Assembly (NCBI GenBank): GCA_965153455.1
Contig: OZ234494.1
Location: 14,570,001 to 14,634,000, forward strand
Direction of reading: 5' to 3'
Length of the DNA stretch: 64,000 bases
Source: Sphagnum compactum
Taxonomy: Eukaryota; Bryophyta; Sphagnopsida; Sphagnales
Of the stretch, positions 62,122 to 64,000 are shown piece by piece. Within the stretch, counting starts at the first letter, position 1; every line of letters begins with the position of its first letter. Below the pieces are notes generated by a model that was given only the letters and a program-made list of their open reading frames with translations, searched no databases and was not told the DNA's origin. Made by a program: the position numbers and the translations under genes.

Positions 62122-62522
62122 ATTAATATATAATATGATTTTAGATTTTTTTCTCACCTTGTACTAGACCCTTTATTTTGAGAATGCCCCCCACTTTTTA
62201 AGGCTGACAAAAAGTTCCCTTGTGTAAGGTACAGCTTGAGGCCGTGAACTTCACTAGAATAAGGGCGGGGCCCATGGGAGGCAAATATGAGTAGTGCAAT
62301 CTGGATTCCAAATAATGTCCATGGCGAGGTCTTTAGTCTTTACCAAGCATGAAGACCTTGCTAAAGAAAATTGTGAGGCATTTAAAAATAATAATAATAA
62401 TAAAAAAGAACATAAGCCCATTAGCAGGGCCTTCCATTTTTTTTCAAATTTTGAAATACTACGGCAAACATATATTTTCACTGTTCCTACCTGTACAACT
62501 ACTATAATACCATACCCTAAGG

Positions 62523-62780
62523 TCAGTTTCATCATTAAATAATCCTCATTGAAATAGTGAAATGAATTTTTTTAGTGAAAATAGGCAGTTCACATGTTGA
62601 AACATCATCATAGTTATCGAAGGCTATATAAACTCTGAATGATTTCACCACTCATATCACAATATTAAACATAGTAGATGATGGAAAAAAGTTATAACTC
62701 CAAATTTTAAAAACGAATTCATTTTTTGCACAAAAAAATGAATGATTGGTTTCGTCAATGTGGAAACTGACCCTAGGCTG
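62523..62780 (+). repeat. Dispersed repeat, copy 2
   Basis: Diverged copy of 15509-15740 in the same orientation, with the same ends (CAGTTTC...GACCCTAGGCT). It is about 25 bp longer through small insertions, such as the CTCATATCACAATA block. Confidence 0.75.
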
Positions 62781-62944
62781 CTACAAGTACTCTCCAAACC
62801 TTGTGCATTAAATGCTGAGTTTCAGGATTTCATACTGAGATTTAGTAAAATTTCATTACCTTGCAGATACCACTGAAAATTGGCTGATAACAGTCAATAC
62901 TGTCTACCTGTCTTTCGTTTGTTTTTTTTGTTGACTTAGTTGCA

Positions 62945-63209
62945 TTGTTTTTTTTGTTTTGTTGTTGTTTTGGTTTTTTCTTCGTTCTCTCTTCCGCACA
63001 ACCCCCCCCCCCCCCCCCCACTTCCCCTCTCCGGGGCTTCCGGCCTTTCTTCTTCTTCGGTGTGGGGATGGCTGGGCTGCGCGGCGGACTCTATTTCTTC
63101 TTCTTCGCCCGAGCAGTCACCTCGTCGAAAGAAGATTGGAGATTGCCGTGTTGGAGAAAGAACTGAGACATCAACGCCGAATTTTTCTGGATTCGATGAA
63201 GTCGTAGTG
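62945..63209 (+). other. Possible first exon of a rightward gene
   Basis: GC-richer, pyrimidine-rich stretch after a long C-run (63001-63019), ending in a good splice donor (GTAGTGAGTATT, intron from about 63209). One frame before the donor reads VERRLEIAVLEKELRHQ, a plausible charged helix, but it has no ATG. The exon may be 5' UTR or only partly coding. The gene would continue past the window. Confidence 0.3.
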
Positions 63210-63448
63210 AGTATTTTCCTTCCATATCCCTCCTTGTTCTTGAGTTTGTTTTTGGTTGCAGTTGCAGCAAGGTAGACGCGAGTTTTCTTTTCCTTCTTGA
63301 TGATGTTCATGATGAGGTCACACTCACTCACATTGTAGTCGGCGTTTCTATTGTTTCAGAACTCTCTTAGCTTCGAAGCTAACATGCTCTGGGGCGGGGT
63401 AGGGGGGGGGGGAATGCATGCAATACAACTCACACTCTTTGTTTCTTT

Positions 63449-63641
63449 TCAAGAAAAAACACGTGTGTTCAGTGTAGGTGAGGAGTTCGAGGTCTGTGTT
63501 TGTTGGCCTGAGACTACTGCGGGAATACAATGCAACTGTCTGTTGTTGTTGTTTTTCTTTTTTCTTTTTTCTGGGCAAGAAAAACATGCTTTCAGTGTAG
63601 TTGAGGAGTTCGAGGTTTGTGTTTGTTGGCTTGAGACTTTA
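63449..63641 (+). repeat. Tandem duplication, about 127 bp period
   Basis: Two copies of CAAGAAAAACA...TCAGTGTAG then GAGGAGTTCGAGG and TTTGTTGGCCTGAGACT start at about 63449 and 63576, separated by a T-rich segment. It lies in what would be the first intron of the possible gene beginning before 63209. Confidence 0.75.
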
Positions 63642-64000
63642 GCATGGTTGTTACTGGTTTTCTTCTTCTGATAGTGAAGGTTCTTTTGGTTGAAAAGCAA
63701 CAGGACATGAGTTATACAAAGCAATGAGCCTCCTCCTCCTCCTCCTCCTCTTCCACTGCCACCATCTGATTTGCCTGCTTTGTCTCTCATCTACAATACA
63801 AAAGGATAAACGTAGCAGAGTGCAGAATTCTGAGAACTCCATGGTAATCTTGGTTTTGGAAATTGGACTGTTGAACCTTTGGCAGTAAATAGGGTTGCTT
63901 GATCTTCTGCAAAATTCAAGAGTTAGCTGGATTAGGTCAGCATGATTGCATTGATCCTCTTCTTCTTGACAGTGTTGGTTTTTACTTATGCTCTCAGGAT

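Noticed and set aside
60161-62157. Proline-rich and glycine-rich open frames on both strands
   Set aside because: They are translations of C/G homopolymer runs inside the Helitrons, with no start context or family similarity.

Overview
The window reads as nuclear DNA of a land plant. The pointers are a plastid-type rubredoxin with a transit peptide, a malectin-like/LRR receptor kinase with the usual small LRR exons, a U2 snRNA gene with a plant USE plus TATA promoter, AAACCCTA (telo-box) motifs at gene starts, and GT-AG introns of about 70-800 bp. The AT-rich, repeat-filled spacers and the divergent protein sequences would fit a bryophyte or lycophyte better than a model angiosperm, but that is inference and I do not name a species.

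Layout. 1-2.3 kb: the 3' end of an unrecognised gene, then an unrecognised three-exon low-complexity gene. 2.4-3.9 kb: three sets of short tandem duplications. 4.4-5.9 kb: a plastid rubredoxin gene (+). 8.7-14.6 kb: a complete 14-exon receptor kinase (-). 18.9-20.1 kb: a three-exon Bet1-like SNARE (-). 25.3-32.2 kb: a 6.9 kb element with inverted arms of about 1.4 kb and no coding core. 32.35-32.54 kb: U2 snRNA (-), directly beside that element. 34.9-51.4 kb: a complete 32-exon UTP20 gene (-), an SSU-processome scaffold, under a site-II/telo-box promoter. 51.7-64 kb: mostly non-genic, with a decayed mitochondrial nad5 insertion at 54.9-55.2 kb, a cluster of small Helitrons at 60.0-62.1 kb, and a dispersed repeat with a second copy at 15.5 kb.

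The genes do not form one pathway: they are unrelated housekeeping and signalling genes (photosynthetic redox, receptor signalling, Golgi trafficking, splicing, ribosome assembly). Exon models were built by hand by matching reading phase at GT-AG junctions. For the rubredoxin, kinase, SNARE and UTP20 genes every junction keeps frame from start to stop; one UTP20 donor is ambiguous. The most unusual content is the large coding-free foldback element with internal tandem arrays next to U2, the head-to-head Helitron cluster, and the U2 copy with a degenerate Sm site.
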